Assembly (NCBI GenBank): GCA_963787415.1
Contig: CAWBCO010000003.1
Coordinates: forward strand, 1,004,552 to 1,068,551
Length of the DNA: 64,000 nucleotides
From: CAVUWL01 sp963787415
Lineage (GTDB): Bacteria > Actinomycetota > Thermoleophilia > Solirubrobacterales > 70-9
Direction of reading: 5' to 3'
Within the stretch, counting starts at the first letter, position 1. Each line of letters starts with the position of its first letter. Positions 1-7,709 of this stretch are shown here, piece by piece. The notes beneath the pieces are model-generated. The model did not search any database and was not told the DNA's origin. It was given only the letters and a program-made list of their open reading frames with translations. A program made the position numbers and the translations under genes.

Positions 1-612
1 GGGGGAGTCGGTCAGGGCCGCCCCCGGATCGGCTCCGGCGGAGGATTCGAGGTCATCGAGCTCCTGGTTGAAGTCCTGGGTGGCAGCCTCTGAATCCTCA
101 TCGACCTGATCCTCCACCAGCGCCACGGTCGGCTCGAACTGATCGGCCTCGGGGTAGGTGCTCATCACATCGGTCGGACCGTCCTCGGTGTCAGCTGCCA
201 AGGTCCTCTCCTTGTGGCGGCCCTCTCGGCTCTTAACCACCGTCTCAGCCACGCCGCGGCCGCCGAGAAAGACCCGCCGGCCGCCGCGGCCAAATCCGCG
301 AGCCAGCGCCGAGATCGATGCCCCCGTTATAAGCACCGCCCCGATGAGGAGGATCAAGGTGGTGAATATTCGTGATCCCACCCCACCAACGAGGTAGTCA
401 AGCGCCGTCTTCACCCCATAGCCAAGCTTGCCGCCGTTCCAGCCAAAGAAGAGGACAAAAACGAGGTAGACGCCAAAGGCAATTAAGAAGAGGCCGATCA
501 GGTCGAGGTGGCGCTGCTCCAACCCTCCCCAGGCACGTGGCCTGGGGATACGCGGTTTTGACCTTGCCTTGGAGCGGCGTGCCGACTTGGCGCGCTTTTG
601 ACGCACGAACAT
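1..612 (-). CDS. ftsK: DNA translocase FtsK, N-terminal part (cut by window edge)
   Basis: The minus strand reads open from an ATG at 612 to position 1 (204 codons, no stop). An Arg/Lys-rich N-terminus (residues 1-30) is followed by two hydrophobic helices near 38-57 and 82-101, then a soluble acidic segment rich in Asp/Glu. This matches the membrane-anchoring N-terminus of FtsK/SpoIIIE translocases, which pump chromosome ends through the division septum; the motor domain would lie outside the window. Position downstream of rnj/dapA on the same strand fits the usual actinobacterial order. An in-frame stop at 685-687 limits the start to between 612 and 684; a GTG two codons upstream is an alternative. 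The identity is inferred from topology and context because no ATPase motif is visible here. Confidence 0.75.
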   Translation of the reverse strand, partial: MFVRQKRAKSARRSKARSKPRIPRPRAWGGLEQRHLDLIGLFLIAFGVYLVFVLFFGWNGGKLGYGVKTALDYLVGGVGSRIFTTLILLIGAVLITGASISALARGFGRGGRRVFLGGRGVAETVVKSREGRHKERTLAADTEDGPTDVMSTYPEADQFEPTVALVEDQVDEDSEAATQDFNQELDDLESSAGADPGAALTDSP

Positions 613-814
613 GGCCACACGCTTCGACGCCTGCAGCCGCTCCCCTGCGCCCTCGGAGCAGAGCGAGGCTGGCGCCGGCTTGGTCTAGTTTTTGCACCGC
701 CGCCTCGCCGCTAGGCGCGAGTCGCCTGATCAGAGCCTGTGTGCTCAAATGCAAAGCCCTAAATTCAGGCTAAAACCACCCAGGGCAGGGGCTGCGGCGG
801 GCTAACATCGATGA

Positions 815-1507
815 ATGCTGACAAATAGTGAACCCGCGAGCGGGCGCGTTTTGGTGGTCGAGGATGACACCGACATTGCCGACGTCTTGCGCCGCTCACT
901 GCGCAACGAGGGCTATGAGGTGCGGACCTCGGCCGACGGCGTCGAGGCCCTTGACGTGGCCGCCGGCTTCATCCCCGACCTGGTCGTCCTTGACCTCGGT
1001 CTTCCGCGTCTTGATGGGGTTGAGGTTTGCAGACAGCTGCGGGCCGATGGCGACGTTCCGATTCTGATGCTGACCGCTCGTGCCCAGACCGAGGATCGGG
1101 TCACCGGCCTTGACAGTGGTGCCGATGACTATCTGGTCAAGCCGTTTGAGCGCCAGGAGTTGCTGGCCCGGATCCGGGCCCTTCTGCGGCGACGCCCGCC
1201 GCGCGGGGCTGCCTCGATTGCGGTAGCCGACCTCCTGCTCAACCCAGACACCCGCGAGGTTAGTCGTGGCAAGCGCGAGATCGAGTTGACTAATCGCGAG
1301 TTCGAGCTGCTTGAGTACCTGATGCGAAACCAACGCCTCGTGGTTTCTCGCGAGCGGCTCCTCGATGAGGTTTGGGGCTATGACCCAATGGCGGCGACCA
1401 ACACGATCGACGTCTTCATCTCCAACCTGCGGCGAAAGCTAGAGGCGGGGGGTGAGCCACGGCTGCTTCATACCAAACGCGGCGCCGGCTACGTGCTCAA
1501 GGAGTAG
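815..1507 (+). CDS. OmpR-family response regulator (MprA-like)
   Basis: A 230-residue two-component regulator. The receiver domain (about 11-125) has the acidic pocket E16/D17/D18, phosphoacceptor D60 in VVLDLGLP and the conserved K109 in YLVKPF. The C-terminal winged-helix domain (about 133-228) contains ELTNREFELLEYL and the terminal TKRGAGYVL wing, so it should bind DNA as a phosphorylation-driven dimer. It lies two bases before its kinase, divergent from ftsK. A TAACAT hexamer at 803-808 places a possible transcription start at or beside the ATG at 815, suggesting a leaderless message, though I see no good -35. Regulated genes cannot be told from the sequence. Confidence 0.93.
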   Translation: MLTNSEPASGRVLVVEDDTDIADVLRRSLRNEGYEVRTSADGVEALDVAAGFIPDLVVLDLGLPRLDGVEVCRQLRADGDVPILMLTARAQTEDRVTGLDSGADDYLVKPFERQELLARIRALLRRRPPRGAASIAVADLLLNPDTREVSRGKREIELTNREFELLEYLMRNQRLVVSRERLLDEVWGYDPMAATNTIDVFISNLRRKLEAGGEPRLLHTKRGAGYVLKE

Positions 1508-1509
1508 GC

Positions 1510-2976
1510 ATGTTCGTGCGCGCTGAGCGCGGCGCCGCGCCGCGCCGCAGCTGGCGCCCGGGCAGCTGGCCTGTGCGCTGGCGCCTGGCGGGAGCTTCGG
1601 CGGGTCTGACCCTGGGAATCCTGATCGTCTTCGCAGTCGTGATCGGCAATCTGGCCGCCGAACGCGTGCGCAGCGACTTCAACCGTGAGCTCCGGGCCGG
1701 CGCCTCTACCCTTGCCTCAAACACGCGGATCTTTCCGACACCGATCGGCTTCCCCGAGGTGCAGAGCCCTCGGCTTCGCGATTACTCACTTTCAACTGAC
1801 GCGACCTCCCGAGTGCTGAGTCGAAACGGCGAAGTCCTTGAATCGTGGCCGCGGCACGCTCAGAGCCTCGGCCCCGTGAGCTCGGGAATCAGCGAACAGG
1901 GCTCTTTGCGCGTTGCGGCGGCGGCGGTCCTTGATCCAAGCGGAACCGTGGTCGGCTACGTCCAGTACGCGCGTAGTGAGGAGGAAATCGATGCCACCGT
2001 CAACCGGCTCTGGCTGCTGATCGCCGCCGGTGTTTTGGGTGGCACCCTGCTTGCCAGTCTCTCGGGGCTGGCGATCGCCAGCCGGGCGATGCGCCCGATC
2101 GCCTCGCTCACCACCACCGCTCGTGAGATTGCCGACACTCGCGACCCTTCCCGCAACATGCCCCAACCAAGGGCTGACGATGAGATTGGAGAGCTCGCTC
2201 GCACCCTGGAGCAGATGCTGCGCTCGCTTGATGCGGCACGGGCAGAGCGTGAGGGCGCGATGCAAAAACAGCGAGAGTTCGTCGCCGATGCCTCTCACGA
2301 GTTACGGACTCCTTTGACCAGTGTTCTCGCCAACCTCGAGTTGCTGCAGTCCTCACTGCAGGCCTCCGGTCACGGCGAAGACCGCGAAATGATCGATTCG
2401 GCGCTGCGCTCATCGCGGCGGATGAGCCGACTGGTTGGCGACTTGCTTTTGCTCGCTCGCGCCGACGCCGGTCGGATCGGCGAGCGCCGCAACTGTGATT
2501 TCGCCGAGATCGCGGGCAACGCCGCGGTCGAGGTCGCCCCGGTGATGGGTGATCGTGAGCTGAGCATCGATAACGGACGCCCATTCGAGGTCGAGGGCAA
2601 TCCCGATGAGCTCCATCGGATGGTGGTCAACCTGCTCGACAATGCGGTCCACCACACCCCACCGGGCTCGCGCATTGAGCTGCGCCTGCGCGCGAGCGGT
2701 GAGAGCGTTTTGCTCGAAGTTTTCGATGACGGCCCGGGGATTCCGGTCGAGCTGCGCGAGCAGATATTCGATCGCTTCGTTCGCGGCGTGGGACCCGCCG
2801 ACGTTGCCAGCGGACCCGGTACCGGGCTTGGCCTTGCGATTGTGCGATCGGTCGCGATCTCTCACGGAGGCTCGGTGGAGGCAGCTGAATCGGAGCTGGG
2901 AGGGGCGATGTTTCGCGTTCGCCTGCCGCTGGTCAAGTCTGAGCCCTTGATTAGCAGGCCTTTAGAGGCGCTTTAA
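1510..2976 (+). CDS. Sensor histidine kinase (MprB-like)
   Basis: A 488-residue membrane kinase partnered with the upstream regulator. Residues about 26-50 form TM1 and 168-191 form TM2, enclosing an extracytoplasmic sensor of roughly 115 residues. A HAMP segment (about 192-243) leads to the HisKA domain with phospho-acceptor H263 in DASHELRTPLT. The ATPase domain shows an N box with N374/N378, a G1 box DDGPG (406-410) and a G2 box GTGLGLAI (437-444). The two-base gap to the regulator implies co-translation. The signal sensed is unknown; the sensor domain shows no motif I recognise. Confidence 0.93.
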   Translation: MFVRAERGAAPRRSWRPGSWPVRWRLAGASAGLTLGILIVFAVVIGNLAAERVRSDFNRELRAGASTLASNTRIFPTPIGFPEVQSPRLRDYSLSTDATSRVLSRNGEVLESWPRHAQSLGPVSSGISEQGSLRVAAAAVLDPSGTVVGYVQYARSEEEIDATVNRLWLLIAAGVLGGTLLASLSGLAIASRAMRPIASLTTTAREIADTRDPSRNMPQPRADDEIGELARTLEQMLRSLDAARAEREGAMQKQREFVADASHELRTPLTSVLANLELLQSSLQASGHGEDREMIDSALRSSRRMSRLVGDLLLLARADAGRIGERRNCDFAEIAGNAAVEVAPVMGDRELSIDNGRPFEVEGNPDELHRMVVNLLDNAVHHTPPGSRIELRLRASGESVLLEVFDDGPGIPVELREQIFDRFVRGVGPADVASGPGTGLGLAIVRSVAISHGGSVEAAESELGGAMFRVRLPLVKSEPLISRPLEAL

Positions 2977-3015
2977 ACCGCCGCCCTAGTTTCAGCAATG
3001 GACGAGACACACGAG

Positions 3016-3103
3016 CCCGCCGGGGATCTCCCCAACACCGCCCCGGCGGGTTCGATTTTGCCGCCGGGCCCTCCCCCTCCCTTTGGGCCCGGCGGCTTTT
3101 TTT
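3016..3103 (+). terminator. Tandem hairpins ending the two-component operon
   Basis: Two perfect stem-loops follow the kinase stop codon. The first pairs 3016-3025 with 3041-3050 (10 bp, GC-rich). The second pairs 3060-3071 with 3085-3096 (12 bp) and is followed at once by seven T residues (3097-3103), a textbook intrinsic terminator for plus-strand transcription. The T run overlaps the last bases of rnj, which converges from the other side. On the minus strand neither stem is followed by a T run. Confidence 0.9.
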
Positions 3104-4766
3104 AGACCTCGACCACCACGGGGAGAACCATCGGGCGGCGCTTCAACCGCTCATAGACAAGCTTGGCGACCGCATCGTGGAGGTCTTCTTGGATCAGGGG
3201 AAGCTCCCGCGTGCCGGCTTTGGCGGCGTCCTCCAGGGAGTCTTCGATCACGTCGCGCAGCTCTTCGACCAGGGCATCGGCCTCATCGAGGAAAGCCACC
3301 CCCCGAAAAATCACCTCCGGATCGGCGACGACACTGCCGTCATCGGAGGCAATCGTGGCGACCACGATGAAGATGCCATCGGCTGAGATTTCGCGTCGAT
3401 CGCGAAGGGCGACATCATTGGGGTCGCCGATGTCGACCCCATCGACAAAGATCGTGCCCGCGTGGGCGTCCTCTCCAAAGCGGGCTCCACTGTGGTCGAA
3501 CTCAAGCGGTATCCCGTTTCGGCCCTGAAAGACGCGATCGCGGTCGATGCCCACCGAGTGGGCCAACTCGGCGTGGAGGCGCAGACGCTTGTGGTCGCCG
3601 TGCACGGGAAGCACGTACTGGGGTTTGGTCAGGTTGATCATCAACTTGAGCTCCTCCTGCCAGCCGTGACCGGAGGCATGGATCGGGGCATCTTTGGCGG
3701 TCACCACAGTTGCGCCGATCTCATAGATTCGGTCGATCGTCTCGTTGACAGCCCGCTCGTTGCCGGGGACCGGGGTGGCGGAAAAGACGACCGTGTCGCC
3801 GGAGTGAAGCTCGACGTCTCGATGGTCGTTGTTCGCCATCCGCCGCAGAGCCGAGAGCGGCTCTCCCTGACTGCCGGTTGAGATCACAACCACCTTCTCG
3901 TCGGGAAAGTTGTTGATCTCGCGGGGCTGGATGAAGAGTCCTGGAGGCGCTTCGGCCATCCCGAGGTTGGAGGCGATGCTGAAATTCTTGCGCATCGAGC
4001 GACCGACCAGAGCTACTCGGCGTTCGAGTTTCATCGCGGCGTCGATCACCTGCTGCACCCGGTGAATGTTTGAGGCAAAGGAGGTGACCACGATTCTTCC
4101 CTCACAAGCTCCGAAGGTCTCCAAAAGCGCGGGGCCGACGCTTGACTCCGACGGGGCGATCCCGGGTCGGTCGGCATTTGTCGAGTCACCACAGAGAAGC
4201 AACAGCCCCTCCCGTCCGACCTCGGCCAAGCGCGAGATGTCGGCCGGGCGACCGTCGACGGGCGTCTGGTCAAACTTATAGTCGCCGGTGAGCAGCACCG
4301 AGCCAAGCTCGGTGCCGATCAATACGGCGCGCATGTCGGGGATCGAGTGCGAGAGGTGGATCAGCTCAAGCCCGAAGGGTCCGAGCTGAACCTGCTCGCC
4401 GGCGGGAAGCTCCTCAAGCGGCGCCTTGGAGAGCTTGTGCTCGTCGAGCTTGGAGCGCACCATTCCGATCGTCAGCAGACCACCGTAGATCACCGGTGGC
4501 TGACCGATCTCGCGCAAAACGTAGGGAAGCGCTCCGACATGGTCCTCGTGGCCATGGGTGAGAACGATCGCCTCAATGTCATCGGCGCGCTCTCGCAGGT
4601 AGGAGAAATCGGGCAGGACCAGATCAATTCCCGGCATCTCTGAGGTGGGAAACATCAAGCCGGTGTCGACGACGATGATCCGTCCGTCGTATTCGACCAC
4701 GGTCATGTTCTTGCCGATCTCTCCGAGACCGCCGAGGGGCAATACACGAAGCGTTTTGTTTGCCAT
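3102..4766 (-). CDS. rnj: Ribonuclease J
   Basis: A 554-residue metallo-beta-lactamase/beta-CASP ribonuclease that matures and degrades RNA with 5'-exonuclease and endonuclease activity. The metal-binding motif HGHEDH lies at residues 71-76, the third metal ligand region is in LIHLSHSIPDM, and the beta-CASP region includes VVISTGSQGEP; a later VHGDHKRLR histidine motif is also present. Length is normal for RNase J1/J2. It is the last gene of the long minus-strand operon, 32 bases after dapA, the usual actinobacterial neighbourhood (dapB-dapA-rnj-ftsK). Start ATG at 4766 gives the family-typical beginning MANKTLRVLPLGGLGEIGKN. Confidence 0.96.
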   Translation of the reverse strand: MANKTLRVLPLGGLGEIGKNMTVVEYDGRIIVVDTGLMFPTSEMPGIDLVLPDFSYLRERADDIEAIVLTHGHEDHVGALPYVLREIGQPPVIYGGLLTIGMVRSKLDEHKLSKAPLEELPAGEQVQLGPFGLELIHLSHSIPDMRAVLIGTELGSVLLTGDYKFDQTPVDGRPADISRLAEVGREGLLLLCGDSTNADRPGIAPSESSVGPALLETFGACEGRIVVTSFASNIHRVQQVIDAAMKLERRVALVGRSMRKNFSIASNLGMAEAPPGLFIQPREINNFPDEKVVVISTGSQGEPLSALRRMANNDHRDVELHSGDTVVFSATPVPGNERAVNETIDRIYEIGATVVTAKDAPIHASGHGWQEELKLMINLTKPQYVLPVHGDHKRLRLHAELAHSVGIDRDRVFQGRNGIPLEFDHSGARFGEDAHAGTIFVDGVDIGDPNDVALRDRREISADGIFIVVATIASDDGSVVADPEVIFRGVAFLDEADALVEELRDVIEDSLEDAAKAGTRELPLIQEDLHDAVAKLVYERLKRRPMVLPVVVEV

Positions 4767-4798
4767 TAACCGATCGCTTTCTTACTCGGACCAGATAC

Positions 4799-5674
4799 CT
4801 AGATCGAGACAGGCGCCCCGACGCTCTGCAGGGCGGTCTTGACCGCCTCCCGCTGCGCCGCGTCGACGGGCACCAGGGGTAGACGCAGGCGCCCGGAGGG
4901 GATCAGCCCGACCATCTCAAGCGCCGCCTTGATCGGGATCGGATTGGTCGTCACCGCAAGCGCTTGGTAGAGCGGTCGCAGGCCGGAATCGATTTCCCTA
5001 GCCCGCTGCAGATCCCCCCCCTTGGCCGCATCCCAGATCTCGCGCATGCGCCCCCCGACGACGTGGGAGGCGACCAGGATCCCACCCGCGCCACCGAATT
5101 CAAGCGTCGCCAGGAATGCGTCATCGTTGCCGGCCAACACAGCCAGCCCCTCGATTGGGCCGAGCTCGTCGTTATTGGCCTGCTTGACCGCGACCACGCT
5201 CTCGATCGAGGAGAGCTCGCTTAGGAAGGAAGGCTCCATATTGATCACCACTCGCGAGGGAATGTTGTAGAGCACGAGGGGCAGCTCCGGCGCCGCCTCG
5301 GAGACCGCCTCAAAATGGGCTCGTAGGCCCGCCTTGTTGGGCTTGTTGTAGTAAGGAGCGACGATCAGCGCAGCGTCGGCACCCGCCGCCGCTGCTGCCT
5401 TGGTCAGCTCGCAAGAGTGGCGGGTGTCATTCGTACCGGTGCCACAGATCACCGTCGCCTCTGAGCCGATCTCCTCGACGATCGCACTCAGAAGGGAGAT
5501 CTGCTCGACATCGGTCAGCGTCGCCGCCTCACCAGTGGAGCCAGCTACAACCACTCCGTGGGAGCCGTGTTCAATCAACTCGACGGCGAGTGCACGGGCC
5601 GCGGCCTCATCGACCCCACCGGCCTCATCGAATGGCGTAGCCATCGCCGTCATCACGCCCTGGATTGCCGTCAC
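4799..5674 (-). CDS. dapA: 4-hydroxy-tetrahydrodipicolinate synthase
   Basis: A 291-residue class I aldolase-type enzyme that condenses pyruvate with aspartate semialdehyde, the first step committed to lysine and diaminopimelate. The Schiff-base lysine is K164 in AVKQAN, the catalytic tyrosine Y136 in LYNIPSR, and the T46-like threonine lies in GSTGEA (46-51); Y108/Y109 sit in PYYNKP. The start is GTG at 5674. It lies 27 bases after dapB and 32 before rnj, so it is operonic. The sequence looks complete and unremarkable. Confidence 0.96.
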   Translation of the reverse strand: MTAIQGVMTAMATPFDEAGGVDEAAARALAVELIEHGSHGVVVAGSTGEAATLTDVEQISLLSAIVEEIGSEATVICGTGTNDTRHSCELTKAAAAAGADAALIVAPYYNKPNKAGLRAHFEAVSEAAPELPLVLYNIPSRVVINMEPSFLSELSSIESVVAVKQANNDELGPIEGLAVLAGNDDAFLATLEFGGAGGILVASHVVGGRMREIWDAAKGGDLQRAREIDSGLRPLYQALAVTTNPIPIKAALEMVGLIPSGRLRLPLVPVDAAQREAVKTALQSVGAPVSI

Positions 5675-5701
5675 TGAGGTCAGGGTAGCCGCTCCAGCTC
5701 T

Positions 5702-6373
5702 CTAAAAGAGGCTCTCAAGCCCGACGGTGAAACGCTCGCCAAGGCTAGGGACCCGGCGTATCGCGAGCAGTACACCGGGCATGAAGGAGCGGCGATCGAT
5801 TGAGTCATGGCGAAGGGAGAGGGTTTGTCCCTCGCTGCCGAAGATGACCTCCTGGTGGGCGACCAGACCCGGGAGCCGAACCGAATGAATCGGCTCGTGA
5901 ACGTTTCCGCCGGAGGCCCGGATCAGCTCGGCGGTGCGCAGCGCGGTACCGGATGGAGCATCGAGCTTGCCCTGATGGTGCAGCTCAACGATCTCACACT
6001 CAGGCATCTGAGGCGCGATCCGCCGTGCTGCCTCGATCAGGAGCACCGCGCCGATTGCAAAGTTCGGGGCGATGAAGCAGTTGGCTTCAGCGTTGGCGGA
6101 CTCGGCGGCGGTGCGGGCGGCTCCCAGGTCAAAGCCCGTGGTGCCGACCACGATGTGGACCCCTGCGCTGAGGCAGGCGCGGAGGTTGGCCAAGGCGGCG
6201 TTGGGCAGTGTGAAGTCGACAACGACATCACTTTGTGGGAGAACCTCCGCCAGCTCCACTCCAAGCGTCGGATCGGCCTCCGCCGCCAGGGTCATATCCT
6301 CGGCACCGCGAACCGCCTCGCAAACAGCCTGGCCCATTTTGCCGGCTGCGCCGCAGACGGCGACCCGAATCAC
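5702..6373 (-). CDS. dapB: 4-hydroxy-tetrahydrodipicolinate reductase
   Basis: A 223-residue NAD(P)H reductase for the second diaminopimelate-pathway step. The nucleotide-binding GAAGKMGQ motif is at residues 8-15, and the substrate motif ELHHQGKLDAPSGTA carries H132/H133 and K136. It is shorter than the roughly 270-residue enterobacterial enzyme but close to other actinobacterial forms. It begins with GTG at 6373 inside a GTGA overlap with the M16 peptidase stop, so translation of the two is probably coupled. Confidence 0.95.
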   Translation of the reverse strand: MIRVAVCGAAGKMGQAVCEAVRGAEDMTLAAEADPTLGVELAEVLPQSDVVVDFTLPNAALANLRACLSAGVHIVVGTTGFDLGAARTAAESANAEANCFIAPNFAIGAVLLIEAARRIAPQMPECEIVELHHQGKLDAPSGTALRTAELIRASGGNVHEPIHSVRLPGLVAHQEVIFGSEGQTLSLRHDSIDRRSFMPGVLLAIRRVPSLGERFTVGLESLF

Positions 6374-7647
6374 GCAGCTACCAGTGGCTCACTGACGGGG
6401 GCCAGTGCCTTGCGGAAACAGTCCTCATCACGGCCCACACAGGCGGCCGAGAGTCGCTCAGAGCCATAGAGCTCAGCGGCAAGACCAGTCAGATCTGCAA
6501 CCGTCACTGCGTCCACCTTGGCGAGCATCTGATCCAGGGACTCGATCGGGAGGTCAAACAGGGTGGCGCGCGAGATTCGCGTCATTCGCGCAGCGGTTGA
6601 CTCAGAGGAGAGGACGAGCCGGCCCTTCACATTCTCTTTCGCGCGGGCAAGCTCCTCAGCGCTAACCGGCTCCGAACGCAGGCGTGCAAGCTCGGCGCCG
6701 ATGATCGCGCAGGCCTCCTCAACATTGTCCTCACGGGTGCCCACGTAGGTCGCCACCAGTCCCGAGTCGGTGTATTGCTCATTGTAGGAGCCGACCGAAT
6801 AGGCGAGGCCGCGCTTCTCGCGGACCTCACGAAAGAGACGCGAGGAGGTCGAGCCGCCAAAGATCGAGTCAAGCACCGCGAGCGCGAAACGACGTTCATC
6901 GTCTCGCTTCAGTCCCGGCGCCCCAAAGCAGATGTGGTATTGCTCGGTGTCCTTTTGATGAAAGTTAAGCCGCGGGCTGGCGGTGACCTCGACTGGCGCA
7001 GCGGCCCCGCCGTCATCGGAGGGTGCCGAGACGAGGCGCTCGGCAAGCTCTTTGATCCGCCCGTGATCGAGGTGTCCTGCGGCACCGATGACGATATCGG
7101 TGCCGGTGTATCGCGCCCGGTGATAGGCGTCAATCTCAGGCACCGGGATCGAGGCGATCACCTCCGCCTCACCGAGGACTCGACGCCCCAGCGGGTGCTC
7201 ACCAAAGACGGCCCCGGCGAGGAAATCGTGGACGCGATCTTGTGGTTCGTCCTCATACATCGCGATCTCCTCGAGGACGACATCGCGCTCGGAGTCGACC
7301 TCGGGATAGGTTGGCGCCATCAGCATCTCGGCGAGCAGGTCAAAGACCTCCTCGGTGTGCTCGTCAAGGAAGCGCGCATGCAGGTGGGTCGTCTCCTTGC
7401 CGGTGGCTGCGTTGACCGAGGCCCCCAACCCGTCAAAGCGCTCCGAAATCTCGATCGCTGAGAAACGTGCCGTTCCCTTAAACAGCAAATGCTCAAGGAA
7501 ATGGGAGACCCCAGCCTGGAAGGCGCTCTCGTTACGCGATCCGGTTCGGACCCAGAGCCCGAGCGCAACCGAGCGCACCGAGGGAACCTCCTCGGTCACG
7601 ATTCGCACGCCCGAGTCAAGCGCCGAGCAGTTCACAATCTCGGTCAC
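6370..7647 (-). CDS. M16 family zinc metallopeptidase (processing-peptidase-like)
   Basis: A 425-residue pitrilysin-family protein. The inverted zinc motif HFLEH (H49, E52, H53) and the distal glutamate in VVLEEI (about 126) complete the zinc site, so the N-terminal domain should be active. The C-terminal half has the inactive M16 domain features, including RGLAYSVGSY. Families of this kind commonly sit between pnp and dapB in Gram-positive genomes; the substrate is not established. Its stop overlaps the dapB start by four bases and it follows pnp by 62 bases. Start is GTG at 7647. Confidence 0.92.
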   Translation of the reverse strand: MTEIVNCSALDSGVRIVTEEVPSVRSVALGLWVRTGSRNESAFQAGVSHFLEHLLFKGTARFSAIEISERFDGLGASVNAATGKETTHLHARFLDEHTEEVFDLLAEMLMAPTYPEVDSERDVVLEEIAMYEDEPQDRVHDFLAGAVFGEHPLGRRVLGEAEVIASIPVPEIDAYHRARYTGTDIVIGAAGHLDHGRIKELAERLVSAPSDDGGAAAPVEVTASPRLNFHQKDTEQYHICFGAPGLKRDDERRFALAVLDSIFGGSTSSRLFREVREKRGLAYSVGSYNEQYTDSGLVATYVGTREDNVEEACAIIGAELARLRSEPVSAEELARAKENVKGRLVLSSESTAARMTRISRATLFDLPIESLDQMLAKVDAVTVADLTGLAAELYGSERLSAACVGRDEDCFRKALAPVSEPLVAA

Positions 7648-7709
7648 GATGACGCTCGTTGGCGCTCGCCGGGCGAGCAGCTGTTTTTGTAGATCGGCGC
7701 GCTCAACGT

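Noticed and set aside
398..754. 118-codon minus-strand ORF
   Set aside because: Out of frame with the FtsK N-terminus, which has the hydrophobic helices expected of a real product.
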